Positions 35,050 through 42,777 of a DNA stretch of 64,000 nucleotides are shown here, one piece after another (position 1 is the stretch's first letter; every line of letters begins with the position of its first letter). Source of the stretch: Opitutia bacterium. Its GTDB lineage: Bacteria; Verrucomicrobiota; Verrucomicrobiia; Opitutales; UBA953. The stretch spans positions 34,461-98,460 of the forward strand of contig CANCHK010000001.1 in NCBI GenBank assembly GCA_947377865.1, given 5' to 3'. The notes under the pieces are model-generated. The model was not told where the DNA came from. It ran no database searches and saw nothing but the letters and a program-made list of their open reading frames with translations. A program made the translations under genes and the position numbers.

Positions 35050-36387
35050 CTACCCGATCAACTTCAACACCTGCTCAGCCAACAACGCCATACCGAGACC
35101 GGAGATGCCGATAAGGGTCTCGGTGATCGTCCACGTGCGCAGGGTCTGTCCGACAGTCAGGCCGAGGCATTCCTTGACCATCCAGAAACCGCTGTCGTTG
35201 AGGTGCGAAAGGAAGAGCGAGCCGCAGCCAATCGAGATGACCATCAGCTCGGGACTCGTGCCGGGATGCGTCGCCAAGACCGGCGCGATGAAACCCGAAG
35301 CGACGGTGATGGCGACGGTCGCAGAACCTGTGGCGACGCGGATGAAGGCCGAGACAAGCCACCCATAGACCAATAACGGCAAGCCCGCAGTGGCCGCGAT
35401 TTCGGCGAGCTGCTTGTCCACGCCAGCCGTACGCATTACGAGCGCGAAGCCGCCGCCGGCACCGACGAGGATGAGCGTCATACCGATGCCGGAGACACTT
35501 TGTTCGGAGAATTTCAGGAGCTCGCCAGCGGATCTTCCGCAGCGTTTCCCAAAAGCCCACATGGCGAAAAGTACCGATAAAAGCAGGGCGATGACGGGGT
35601 TGCCGACGAAGAGCCCGACCTTCCCCCAGAGGGCTTCCTTGGCCTGAAGCAGCTCCACCAATGTACCCATCAGAAGCAGGATGACGGGCAGCAAGACGGT
35701 GAAAATCGTGAGCCCGAACGTCGGCAGGGTCTGCCCGGCCGAGACCGAAGGCGTGAACTCCGGCGTGGCGACTTCGACCCGCTTAACGGCGAGTTTCGCG
35801 AAGAACGGACCCGCGATGGCGGCAACCGGAATGCCGAGCACCAAAGCCCACAGGATGACCTTACCCATGTCGGCATGGAGCGCATCGATTGCGATGACGG
35901 GGCCGGGGTGCGGCGGCATCAGGCCGTGCATCACGGAGAGGAACGAGAGCAGCGGCAGCACCAAGCGCAGGAACGGCTGGCCGGTCTCCTTGGCGAGGGT
36001 GATGACGATCGGAAGAATCAGCAGTAGGCCCACGGCGAACCAGGTCGTCATGCCGACGCAGAGCGCGAGCAGGATGATGCAAAGGCCAATCCGCGAGGGC
36101 CCGAGCGTGCGGATGAACTGCTTGGCAAGCACCCCTGCCCCGCCGGATTCGGCGAGGAGTTTCCCAAACACAACGCCGAGCACGATAATCGAACCGGTGC
36201 TGGCCAAGGTGTTTCCGAAGCCCGTCTGGAAGGCCTTCAAGACCTCCGCCATCGTGAGGGCTCCCTGCGTGGCGACGACCATCGCGCCGAGCGTCAGCGA
36301 GCTGATGAGTAGCGCAATGAACGGGTTAAGCTTCAGCCAGGTCACCAACAGGACCAGGACGGCGATGGCGAGCAGGGCGTAAAGCAT
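35050..36387 (-). CDS. GntP-family sugar-acid/H+ symporter (IdnT/GntT-like)
   Basis: 445 residues, the usual GntP length, with about 12 hydrophobic segments throughout. Family hallmarks are HGLMPPHPGPV near 155-165 and LFLSHLNDSGFWMV near 385. GntP proteins import gluconate, idonate, ketogluconate or related acids with protons. It is the third gene of a tight unit: its start lies 12 bases from the SDR stop, and the SDR start lies 12 bases from the dehydrogenase stop. That order (dehydrogenase, SDR, permease) copies E. coli idnD-idnO-idnT and supports an idonate/ketogluconate-type substrate. The stop codon TAG is part of a GGGTAGGG repeat end, so repeat insertion may have trimmed or replaced the original C-terminus. 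Confidence 0.85.
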   Translation of the reverse strand: MLYALLAIAVLVLLVTWLKLNPFIALLISSLTLGAMVVATQGALTMAEVLKAFQTGFGNTLASTGSIIVLGVVFGKLLAESGGAGVLAKQFIRTLGPSRIGLCIILLALCVGMTTWFAVGLLLILPIVITLAKETGQPFLRLVLPLLSFLSVMHGLMPPHPGPVIAIDALHADMGKVILWALVLGIPVAAIAGPFFAKLAVKRVEVATPEFTPSVSAGQTLPTFGLTIFTVLLPVILLLMGTLVELLQAKEALWGKVGLFVGNPVIALLLSVLFAMWAFGKRCGRSAGELLKFSEQSVSGIGMTLILVGAGGGFALVMRTAGVDKQLAEIAATAGLPLLVYGWLVSAFIRVATGSATVAITVASGFIAPVLATHPGTSPELMVISIGCGSLFLSHLNDSGFWMVKECLGLTVGQTLRTWTITETLIGISGLGMALLAEQVLKLIG

Positions 36388-36399
36388 GGCGCGAAGGAA

Positions 36400-37191
36400 T
36401 CAGGGTTTCGGCGGGGCGACCGTGGCACGAGTAGCACCCGTGCTGATGCCCCCGTCAACCAACAAGGTCTGTCCAGTCACGTAGCGGCTCTCTTCGGAAG
36501 CGAGGAAGACCACTGGCCCAGCGAGGTCGTCGGGCGCACCGGGGCGCTTGAGCGGGATGCGGTCGCAGAGGTATTCGACCCACTCGCGGTTCTCGTAAAG
36601 GACGGCATTCTGGGCGGTCTTGAACCAACCTGGCGCGAGGCAATTAACGGTGACACCATGGCGACCCCAGTCATCGGCGAGGCTCATGGTGAGCTGCTTC
36701 ACGCCACCGCGGCTGGCGCCATAGGGCGCAAGGCCGGCGTAACCCGCGACGCAGGTGACGGAGCCGATGTTGACGATGCGTCCGTAGCCGCGCGCAATCA
36801 TACCCGGCGCGACGGCCTGCGACGTGAAGAACGTGCCGCGGAGATTGGTATCGAGGACCATGTTCCAATCCTCCCAGGTGACCTCGAGGGCGGGCTTGCG
36901 CGCGTTGCATCCGGCATTGTTCACGAGGATGTCGATGCGACCCATCTGCTTCTCCACCGAAGCCACGGCAGCTTGAATGCTGGCGTGATCGCGGACATCG
37001 AGATCAACACCGCACGTGCGGCGGCCGAGGGCCTCGATCTCCTTGCGGAACGGGGCGAGCTTGGAGGCGTCGCGGCTCGACATCGCGATGTCGGCGCCGG
37101 CCTGCGCAAGGGCGCGGGCGAAGTATTGTCCGAGGCCGCGGCTGGTGCCAGTGATGAAGGCGACCTTGCCGGTGAGATCGAAGAAAGCCAT
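36400..37191 (-). CDS. SDR oxidoreductase, gluconate 5-dehydrogenase (IdnO)-like, with Arg for catalytic Lys
   Basis: 263 residues, normal for a classical SDR. Seen are the cofactor motif TGTSRGLG (near 14-21), NNAG near 91, a Ser in NIGSVT, and Tyr157. The catalytic YxxxK reads Y157-GAS-R161: the codon is CGC, so Lys is replaced by Arg. The C-terminal half (CLAPGWFKTAQN, EYLCDRIPLKRPG, GQTLLVDGG) resembles IdnO/gluconate 5-dehydrogenase, which interconverts 5-ketogluconate and gluconate. Context with a Zn dehydrogenase and a GntP permease supports that role. The Arg could lower or alter activity; it may be a lineage feature, an inactive protein, or a local mutation. Confidence 0.82.
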   Translation of the reverse strand: MAFFDLTGKVAFITGTSRGLGQYFARALAQAGADIAMSSRDASKLAPFRKEIEALGRRTCGVDLDVRDHASIQAAVASVEKQMGRIDILVNNAGCNARKPALEVTWEDWNMVLDTNLRGTFFTSQAVAPGMIARGYGRIVNIGSVTCVAGYAGLAPYGASRGGVKQLTMSLADDWGRHGVTVNCLAPGWFKTAQNAVLYENREWVEYLCDRIPLKRPGAPDDLAGPVVFLASEESRYVTGQTLLVDGGISTGATRATVAPPKP

Positions 37192-37203
37192 GGATTCTAG
37201 GGG

Positions 37204-38244
37204 TCAGACTTGAGGAGCGAGGATGACCTTCATCACGCCCGGAGCGCCGGCGTAGAGCTTCGCGAACCAGTCGGCACCTTGCGCAAGCGGGGCGACCGCC
37301 GAGATGATCTTATCGACCTTGATCTGCTTGGTAGCGAGGAGCTCAATGCAGCGCGGGATCTCGCCCGCGGAGGCGCAGGAACCCTGCAGGCGAAGCTGAC
37401 GGGTAACGACGACCTGGAGCGGGAGTTCGGTCTTCGGCGTGAGGTTGCCAACGAGCGTCACCGTGCCGCCCTTGCGCACGGCGTGGATTGCGGAAAGCAC
37501 CGTCGCATTAAGGCCGACGCACTCGAACGCGGCGTCGGCACCTTGGCCTTTGGTGAGCGATTTGACGAACTCCGTGAGGTCGCCGCCAGTCTTGGGATTG
37601 AAGCTGTGCGTAGCGCCGAGTTCCTTGGCGACGGCGAGGCGCGAGTCCTCGGTGTCGACGGCGATGACCTGAGCGAACCCCGCGATCTTGGCGGCTTGGA
37701 GCGTTAGGAGGCCGATCATGCCGGTGCCGACGACGATGGCGGTGTCGCCGGGGGCGACGGGCGTGAGACGGACGGCGTGCACGCCGACCGAGACGGCCTC
37801 GATCATGGCGGCTTCGGCGAAGCCGAGTTCAGCGGGAAGTTTATGGAGGATACGGGCGGGGACGGTGACGAATTCGGCGAACGCGCCGTGACGGCGGTAG
37901 TCACCACAGGAGACGCCGAGGACTTGGCGGTTGTCGCAGAGATTAACGTCGCCACGCTGGCAGTGGACGCAGTCGCCGCAGAAGACGGTGGAGTCGAAGG
38001 TCACGCGATCGCCCGGGGCGAAGCCCTTTACCTTGGCGCCGACGCCGGTGATGACCCCCGCGGCTTCATGGCCCATGACCAGGGGCGGGATGCGGCGGCC
38101 CGTGGAACCATCGTAGCCATGGATGTCGGAACCGCAGATCCCGCAGGCGCGGACTTGGATGAGGACGTCGTCCGGACCGCAGACCGGATCGGCCACGTCC
38201 ACGTAAGACATCTTCTTATATTCGGTGAGGAGCAGGGCTTTCAC
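37204..38244 (-). CDS. Zinc-dependent medium-chain dehydrogenase, IdnD/sorbitol dehydrogenase-like
   Basis: 346 residues from a GTG start at 38244 (VKALLLTEYKKMSYVDV), which matches the normal family N-terminus. The ATG at 38400 of the long frame lies in repeat DNA, and the later ATG (MSYVDV) would cut the first strand. Visible are the catalytic zinc region CGICGSDIHG and GHEAAG, the structural zinc loop CGDCVHCQRGDVNLC, and the NAD(P) Rossmann motif VGTGMIGLLTLQ. The family includes L-idonate 5-dehydrogenase, sorbitol and threonine dehydrogenases; the neighbouring SDR and GntP permease point to idonate or another sugar acid. It is first in the operon. It is divergent from the lactonase at 38782, with a repeat-filled 537-base gap between them. 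Confidence 0.85.
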   Translation of the reverse strand: MKALLLTEYKKMSYVDVADPVCGPDDVLIQVRACGICGSDIHGYDGSTGRRIPPLVMGHEAAGVITGVGAKVKGFAPGDRVTFDSTVFCGDCVHCQRGDVNLCDNRQVLGVSCGDYRRHGAFAEFVTVPARILHKLPAELGFAEAAMIEAVSVGVHAVRLTPVAPGDTAIVVGTGMIGLLTLQAAKIAGFAQVIAVDTEDSRLAVAKELGATHSFNPKTGGDLTEFVKSLTKGQGADAAFECVGLNATVLSAIHAVRKGGTVTLVGNLTPKTELPLQVVVTRQLRLQGSCASAGEIPRCIELLATKQIKVDKIISAVAPLAQGADWFAKLYAGAPGVMKVILAPQV

Positions 38245-38285
38245 AGAGCTGAGGAAGGCGGGTTTTGGCGAGAGGAGCAAGACTA

Positions 38286-38575
38286 GGGAGGGCCGAGTCG
38301 ATGGCAGATGACCGAACAGTGCACGGAGGGCTGAATTGAGGACTGCGTAGAGGACTGAATGGAGGGCTGAATTGATTTTGTACCACCCGCCACCGGCCAC
38401 CCGGGGCTGCCACCCGCCACCCGAAATGGAGCGATGGCTGAGTCGATGACAGATGACGGAGGGCAGAACTCATCACGGAGGACTGAATGGAGGACTGCGT
38501 TGAGGGCTGAGTGGACGGCTGAATGGAGAAGTCCAGCCACCTGCCACCCGAAGCGGGGAGATGACTGAATCGATT
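38286..38575. repeat. Cluster of GAGGACTGAATCGA-type units
   Basis: About 290 bases between the divergent operons contain a dozen or so degenerate 12-14-base units, such as gagggctgaattgaggactg, gaggactgaatggaggg and gctgagtggacggctgaatg. They are interleaved with ccacccgccaccgg-type stretches. Unit spacing is irregular, so this is neither a CRISPR nor a simple microsatellite. The cluster sits where the promoters of both operons must lie. Confidence 0.65.
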
Positions 38576-38579
38576 TCTT

Positions 38580-38760
38580 ATCACCCGCTACCCGAACCTG
38601 AACCTGATTACCCGTACCCGGCTCCTGATTACTGAGACCCGAGACCTGAAAAATGAATACCCCAGCCAATCATCCGGTTTCCGGTCTCCCCTTGCTCGAC
38701 TGTGTTCCCAACCGCTAACCGCCAACCGCTAATACCACCCTTTGGTTTGCCTCTCTCCGG
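38580..38760. repeat. Composite intergenic repeat, second copy of the 7634-7900 type
   Basis: It carries the modules acccgtacccggctcctgat, gagacccgagacctgaaaaa, the reversed CCGGAGAC motif (ccagccaatcatccgg, ccggtctccccttg), and cccaaccgctaaccgccaac. These occur in the same order as in the 7634-7900 copy. It lies directly upstream of the lactonase gene, leaving little room for a unique promoter. Confidence 0.65.
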
Positions 38761-38781
38761 ACACCACCCTACCCATTCCGC

Positions 38782-39741
38782 ATGAAGTTCCTCCCCGCCT
38801 TCTTGCTTTCCGTGCTATGCGCCTTCGCCGCCGAAGGCCCGAAACAATCCATCGAGAAGCTCGACCCCGCCCTGGATGCGCTCTTGGACAGCAGCACCAA
38901 GATCGAGACGCTCGCGACGGGCTTCACCTGGGCCGAGGGCCCAGTGTGGTACAAAGGACGCATCGTCTTCTCCGACGTCCCGAACAACGTCGCTTATCAG
39001 TGGGTCGAAGGCGATGCGATGGCCTCCGTCTTCCTCAAGCCCAGCGGAACGGACGAGGCTTCGGCCAACCAAGGCTCCAACGGCCTGAGCGTCGACGCCC
39101 AAGGCAATATGCTCCTCTGCCAGCACGGCACCCGTCGCATCGCGCGCCTCGGCCCAGACGGCAAGTTCCAGGTGCTCGCGGCGAAGAACCAAGACGGCGC
39201 CCGCTTCAACAGTCCTAACGATCTCTGTGTGACCAAGGACGGCACCATCTTCTTTACCGACCCGCCCTATGGCGTACCGAAAGGCGAGAAGACCGAGACT
39301 CCTTATCACGGCGTCTATAAGCTCACGACCGACGGCAAGGTATCGCTCGTGACCAAGGAAGTGCAGTGGCCCAACGGTATCGCCCTGAGCCTCGACCAGA
39401 AGTCCCTCTACCTCGCCATCTCGGACAGCAAGAACACCCGCGTCGCAGTCTGCGGCCTCGATGGTTCCGGCCTGCGCGACGTGTTCGTCGCCGCCAAGCT
39501 GAAGAGCAAGGAACGCCAAGGCGGTTGCGACGGCATGAAGCTCGACATGAACGGCAATATCTGGACGAGCGGTCCTGGCGGCATCCTGATTGTCACGCCG
39601 GAGGGTAAGCACCTCGGCTCGATCCTCTGTGGCCAGCCAACGGCAAACCTTGCCTGGGGCGATGATGGCCACTCTCTTTATATCACGTCCAAAGATCGAC
39701 TCCTGCGCGTAAAGACGAAGGTCAAGGGCGCGGGATTCTGA
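38782..39741 (+). CDS. Secreted SMP-30/gluconolactonase-like hydrolase
   Basis: 319 residues with a signal peptide (MKFLPAFLLSVLCAFAAEG). It has the six-bladed propeller pattern of SMP-30/gluconolactonase proteins: FTWAEGPVW near 48, RFNSPNDLCV near 141, FFTDPPYG near 155, WPNGIALS near 196, GCDGMKLDMNGN near 250 and TANLAWGDDG near 290. The acidic and Asn residues in these blocks form the divalent-metal site in the family. These enzymes open sugar lactones to sugar acids, here in the periplasm. It is divergent from the sugar-acid dehydrogenase/permease operon, a sensible pairing: lactone hydrolysis outside, import and oxidation inside. The exact lactone cannot be stated. Confidence 0.85.
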   Translation: MKFLPAFLLSVLCAFAAEGPKQSIEKLDPALDALLDSSTKIETLATGFTWAEGPVWYKGRIVFSDVPNNVAYQWVEGDAMASVFLKPSGTDEASANQGSNGLSVDAQGNMLLCQHGTRRIARLGPDGKFQVLAAKNQDGARFNSPNDLCVTKDGTIFFTDPPYGVPKGEKTETPYHGVYKLTTDGKVSLVTKEVQWPNGIALSLDQKSLYLAISDSKNTRVAVCGLDGSGLRDVFVAAKLKSKERQGGCDGMKLDMNGNIWTSGPGGILIVTPEGKHLGSILCGQPTANLAWGDDGHSLYITSKDRLLRVKTKVKGAGF

Positions 39742-39756
39742 CCGCGCGCTGACTTA

Positions 39757-40075
39757 GGTAGGGACGGCTCTCCGAGCCGTCCGCACTTCGGCGGGTTCGG
39801 AGAACCCGCCCTACCAAAGCCCGCCCACGGACGCGACGCCGTCGCGCCCCTACCTTAAGACCCCAGCCAATCATCCGGTCTCCGGTTTCCCTTTGAGCGA
39901 TAGTCTTCTGTCTCGGGTAGGGCGGGCTCTCCGAGCCCGCCGTTGAGCCGAACGAGGGTCGCAACTCTGTCCGCGACCGGACGGCTCGGAGAGCCGTCCC
40001 TACCAGGGGCCGTTGAGCCGAACGAAGGACGCAGTTCCGTCCGCCCACGGACGCGACGCCGTCGCGCCCCACCCA
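39757..40075. repeat. Two mosaic hairpin elements with an alternative core
   Basis: 39757-39854 runs from ggtagggacggctctccgag through a cgggttcggagaacccg hairpin to cacggacgcgacgccgtcgc and ccctacc. A CCGGAGAC motif copy follows at 39860-39897. 39915-40075 has three hairpin ends (gcgggctctccgagcccgc, ggacggctcggagagccgtc, gcgacgccgtcgc) separated by two copies of a different core, cgttgagccgaacga. It fills the 39742-40100 gap. Confidence 0.7.
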
Positions 40076-40149
40076 CAGACATCCACAGACCCTTAGCCGA
40101 AATTCCGATACGTTCGTGCCTATTGTCGGGTAAGTTGACCCCTTTCAGA

Positions 40150-40177
40150 TTGGCAACCTTTGGGGCGGGGGTATGTC
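40150..40177 (+). promoter_or_regulatory. Candidate promoter of the PmoA-like gene
   Basis: TTGGCA (40150-40155), 16 bases, then TATGTC (40172-40177), with the ATG 14 bases further on. The -35 is a good match and the -10 a weak one. This is the only unique-sequence stretch between the repeats and the gene. Confidence 0.35.
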
Positions 40178-40190
40178 CTAACTCCTACCC

Positions 40191-41231
40191 ATGAAGCACC
40201 CCCTCGCCCTCCTCGCCCTCCTCGCCGCGTTCGGCCAAGCCGCCGTCGCCGAAGAAGTGAAGCTCGTCGAACAGAAGGACAAGCAGCAGATCGACGTCGT
40301 CGTCGACGGCCAGCCCTTCACCTCCTACGTCTACTGGTCCAACCAGAAGAAGCCCTTACTCTCCCCGCTGCGCACCTCGCAGGGCAACATCTTCACTCGC
40401 GGCTTCCCGCTCGAAAAGGTCGCCGGTGAGCGCACTGACCACCCCCACCACATCTCTTCGTGGTTCAACTACGGTAACGTCAACGACTGCGATTTCTGGA
40501 ACTCCCCGCCCGAAGGCTTCGACCGCGACAGCAAGATCCCCTATGGCGCCGTCCGTCATAAGAGCATCAAGTCGATTAACAGCGGCAACGGTTCCGCCAC
40601 CCTCGAGGTCTCGTCCGACTGGATTATGAACGACGGCTCCAAGGTGCTACAGCAGGATGAACAGCTCGTCTTCCGCGCCTCCAAGGACCTGCGTATCATC
40701 GACCGTATCATCACCCTGACCGCACAGGAGAAGGACGCCGTCTTCAAGGACTCCAAGGAAGGCGCCATCGCCATCCGCCTGACCCGTTCGCTCGAAGAAC
40801 CCTCCACCAAGGCCGAGATCTTCACCGACGCCGCCGGCAAGCCCACCGCCGTCGCCAAGCTCGACAACACCGGCGTCAACGGCGTCTACCTCAGCAGCGA
40901 AGGCAAGGTCGGCGAGAAGGAAGCCTGGAGCACGCGTGCCAAGTGGATGACCCTCTCCGGTAACGTGAAGGGCGAAGACGTGTGCATCGGCATCTTCGAC
41001 CACCCGAAGAACAGCACCTACCCGACGTACTGGCATAACCGCGGCTATGGCCTCTTCGCCGCCAATCCGTTCGGCGCCAAGGAATTCACCAAGGGCAAGA
41101 CCACGCTCAACTTCACCATCAAGGCCGGCAAGTCCGAGACCTTCCGCTTCCGCATCCTGATCCACTCCGGCAAGCTCACCGCAGAGCAGACCGAAGCCCA
41201 GTATCAGCAGTTCCTCAAGGACGTGCAGTGA
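40191..41231 (+). CDS. Secreted PmoA-family (DUF6807) protein
   Basis: 346 residues with a signal peptide (MKHPLALLALLAAFGQAAVA). The pattern VDGQPFTSYVYWSN, then KPLLSPLRTSQGN, RGFP and DHPHHISSWFNYG near 80-90 is that of the DUF6807 family, named after methane oxygenase PmoA but not an oxygenase subunit. Members are common in Verrucomicrobiota and Planctomycetota next to oxidoreductases and sugar-degradation genes. The His cluster may bind metal or a sugar. The fold is beta-rich and galactose-mutarotase-like. It is a single gene with its own terminator. Role unknown; a secreted accessory to carbohydrate breakdown is my inference. Confidence 0.8.
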   Translation: MKHPLALLALLAAFGQAAVAEEVKLVEQKDKQQIDVVVDGQPFTSYVYWSNQKKPLLSPLRTSQGNIFTRGFPLEKVAGERTDHPHHISSWFNYGNVNDCDFWNSPPEGFDRDSKIPYGAVRHKSIKSINSGNGSATLEVSSDWIMNDGSKVLQQDEQLVFRASKDLRIIDRIITLTAQEKDAVFKDSKEGAIAIRLTRSLEEPSTKAEIFTDAAGKPTAVAKLDNTGVNGVYLSSEGKVGEKEAWSTRAKWMTLSGNVKGEDVCIGIFDHPKNSTYPTYWHNRGYGLFAANPFGAKEFTKGKTTLNFTIKAGKSETFRFRILIHSGKLTAEQTEAQYQQFLKDVQ

Positions 41232-41251
41232 GCGCGCACGCGCGCACGACC

Positions 41252-41276
41252 AAAGGGGCCGCCAGGCCCCTTTTTT
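41252..41276 (+). terminator. Rho-independent terminator after the PmoA-like gene
   Basis: aaaggggcc-gcca-ggccccttt forms a GC-rich stem followed by a T6 run, about 20 bases after the stop at 41231. A cgcgcacg run precedes it. Confidence 0.9.
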
Positions 41277-41280
41277 ATTT

Positions 41281-41399
41281 GGGTAGGGGCGCGACTGCGT
41301 CGCGTCCGTGGGCGGACGGACATCGGAACAGTCGAAAGACTTGCCCGGTAAATCCAACTCGCTTCGGCGAACGGACGCCACGCAGTGGCGCCCCTACCC
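41281..41399. repeat. Mosaic hairpin element, 119 bp
   Basis: Begins gggtaggggcgcgactgcgt and ends ggacgccacgcagtggcg plus cccctaccc, with the core in the gtgggcggacgg orientation. It starts 4 bases after the T-run of the terminator. Confidence 0.8.
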
Positions 41400-41416
41400 A
41401 AGGCAGCCGAGGGTAA

Positions 41417-41700
41417 CAGCAAAGGGAGACCGGAAACCGGATAGCATGCTGCGGACATAAGACCCCCCAGCTAATCATCCGGCCTCCGGTTTCCCCTTGA
41501 GTTCAATGCCTTTGTTTCGGGTGACGGGTGACGGCCCTCAGGGCATCGGCCTTTCAGGGTTCGGCCGATCGGCCCTCGGCAGCCGGCTCCAGGCTCCTGC
41601 GGCTGATGGCCGAAATGCTGGAGCCCGAATCCCTGATACCTGCGGCCGTCACCCGTCACCCTAGATCGTCTAACCGCCAACCGCTATCAGCCTACGCCGG
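41417..41700. repeat. Head-to-head CCGGAGAC motifs and palindromic stretches
   Basis: 41419-41445 (caaagggagaccggaaaccg) and 41468-41502 (ctaatcatccggcctccgg) are inverted copies of the CCGGAGAC motif. 41516-41668 reads gggtgacgggtgacggccct at one end and ggccgtcacccgtcaccct at the other, enclosing further inverted words (gccgatcggccc, ccggctccaggctcctg). It ends with ctaaccgccaaccgctatc. No gene is seen here. Confidence 0.6.
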
Positions 41701-41747
41701 CCGAGTCTCGACATCCCTCATTCTCTGGCCGAAATTCCCGCATCGCC

Positions 41748-42704
41748 ATGAAGACCCGTAAGCTCGGCCACTCTCCGCTGCATCTCACGCCTGTCGGGCT
41801 GGGCACCTGGGCCATCGGCGGCGGCGATTGGAAATTCGGCTGGGGCGCCCAGGACGACGCCCTTTCGATCCGAACGATTCACGAAGCAATGGCCGTGGGC
41901 ATCAACTGGATCGACACCGCAGCAGTCTACGGCCTCGGCCGCTCCGAAGAAGTCGTCGGTCGCGCCCTGAAGGAGATGAAAGAAAAACCGATCATCTCCA
42001 CGAAGTGCGAGCGCTGCTGGGATCCGGACGGTTCCATCGTGCCGCGCCTCAAGCGCGCGAGCGTGAAGCAAGAATGCGAAGACAGCCTCCGCCGCCTCCA
42101 GATCGACGTCATCGACATGTACCAGATCCACTGGCCGCAGCCGGACGAAGACATTGAGGAAGGCTGGTCCGCCGTCGCCGAGCTCGTGAAGGAAGGCAAG
42201 GTCCGCTACGCTGGCGTCAGCAACTTCAGCGTCGCCCAGCTCGAGCGCATCCAGCCCATCCACCGCGTCACCTTCCTCCAGCCGCCCTACAGCATGCTGA
42301 ACCGGAGTATCGAGACGGCACTCCTACCCTACTGCGAAGCCAACGACATCGGGATTGTCTCCTACAGCCCGATGCAGAAGGGCCTGCTCAGCGGCAAGGT
42401 CACCAAGGAATGGGCCGACGCCCTTCCGACCGACGACCACCGCCGCGCGGACCCGCAGTTCAACGAGCCGCTCCTCTCCAAGAATATCGCCCTCACCAAG
42501 GCCCTCGCCGAAATTGCGCACCGCTATGGTCGCAACTCCGCCGAGCTCGCCATCGCTTGGGTACTGCGTCAGCCGCGCGTGACCGCGGCGATCGTCGGAG
42601 CCCGCAAGCCAGGCCAGATCAAGGAGACCGTTTTCGGGGGCAATTTCACGATCAAGCCGGACGATATCGCGAAGATCGAGGAAGCCTTGGCCGTCCGGGG
42701 CTGA
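41748..42704 (+). CDS. Aldo/keto reductase
   Basis: 318 residues, the usual AKR length, with no signal peptide, so cytosolic. The catalytic tetrad is complete: Asp56 and Tyr61 in NWIDTAAVYGLGRSEE, Lys86 in IISTKCE, and His128 in YQIHWPQP. The C-terminal NADPH-binding part is also typical (PMQKGLLSGK, GRNSAELAIAWVL, AAIVGARKPGQI). Such enzymes reduce aldehydes or ketoses, or oxidise the corresponding alcohols, with NADP(H). The start at 41748 is the first ATG of the family-typical KTRKLGHSPL motif. It stands alone between repeat DNA and the YHYH gene. Sequence blocks resemble the general AKR group used on sugars; a specific substrate is not readable. Confidence 0.88.
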   Translation: MKTRKLGHSPLHLTPVGLGTWAIGGGDWKFGWGAQDDALSIRTIHEAMAVGINWIDTAAVYGLGRSEEVVGRALKEMKEKPIISTKCERCWDPDGSIVPRLKRASVKQECEDSLRRLQIDVIDMYQIHWPQPDEDIEEGWSAVAELVKEGKVRYAGVSNFSVAQLERIQPIHRVTFLQPPYSMLNRSIETALLPYCEANDIGIVSYSPMQKGLLSGKVTKEWADALPTDDHRRADPQFNEPLLSKNIALTKALAEIAHRYGRNSAELAIAWVLRQPRVTAAIVGARKPGQIKETVFGGNFTIKPDDIAKIEEALAVRG

Positions 42705-42777
42705 TAACGAGGGGAAGGCGGGGACTTAACCTGCCCTTAAGGTCGCTTCGGGTATGATAGTAGCCTAACCCAAAGTC

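Noticed and set aside
38286-38575. CRISPR array
   Set aside because: Units are 12-14 bases, degenerate, mixed in orientation and without regular spacers; no cas gene is present.
39722-40194. Small ORFs in the 39.7-40.2 kb gap
   Set aside because: They translate the mosaic hairpin repeats (PRTRRRRAP-type sequence recurs wherever the repeat does).
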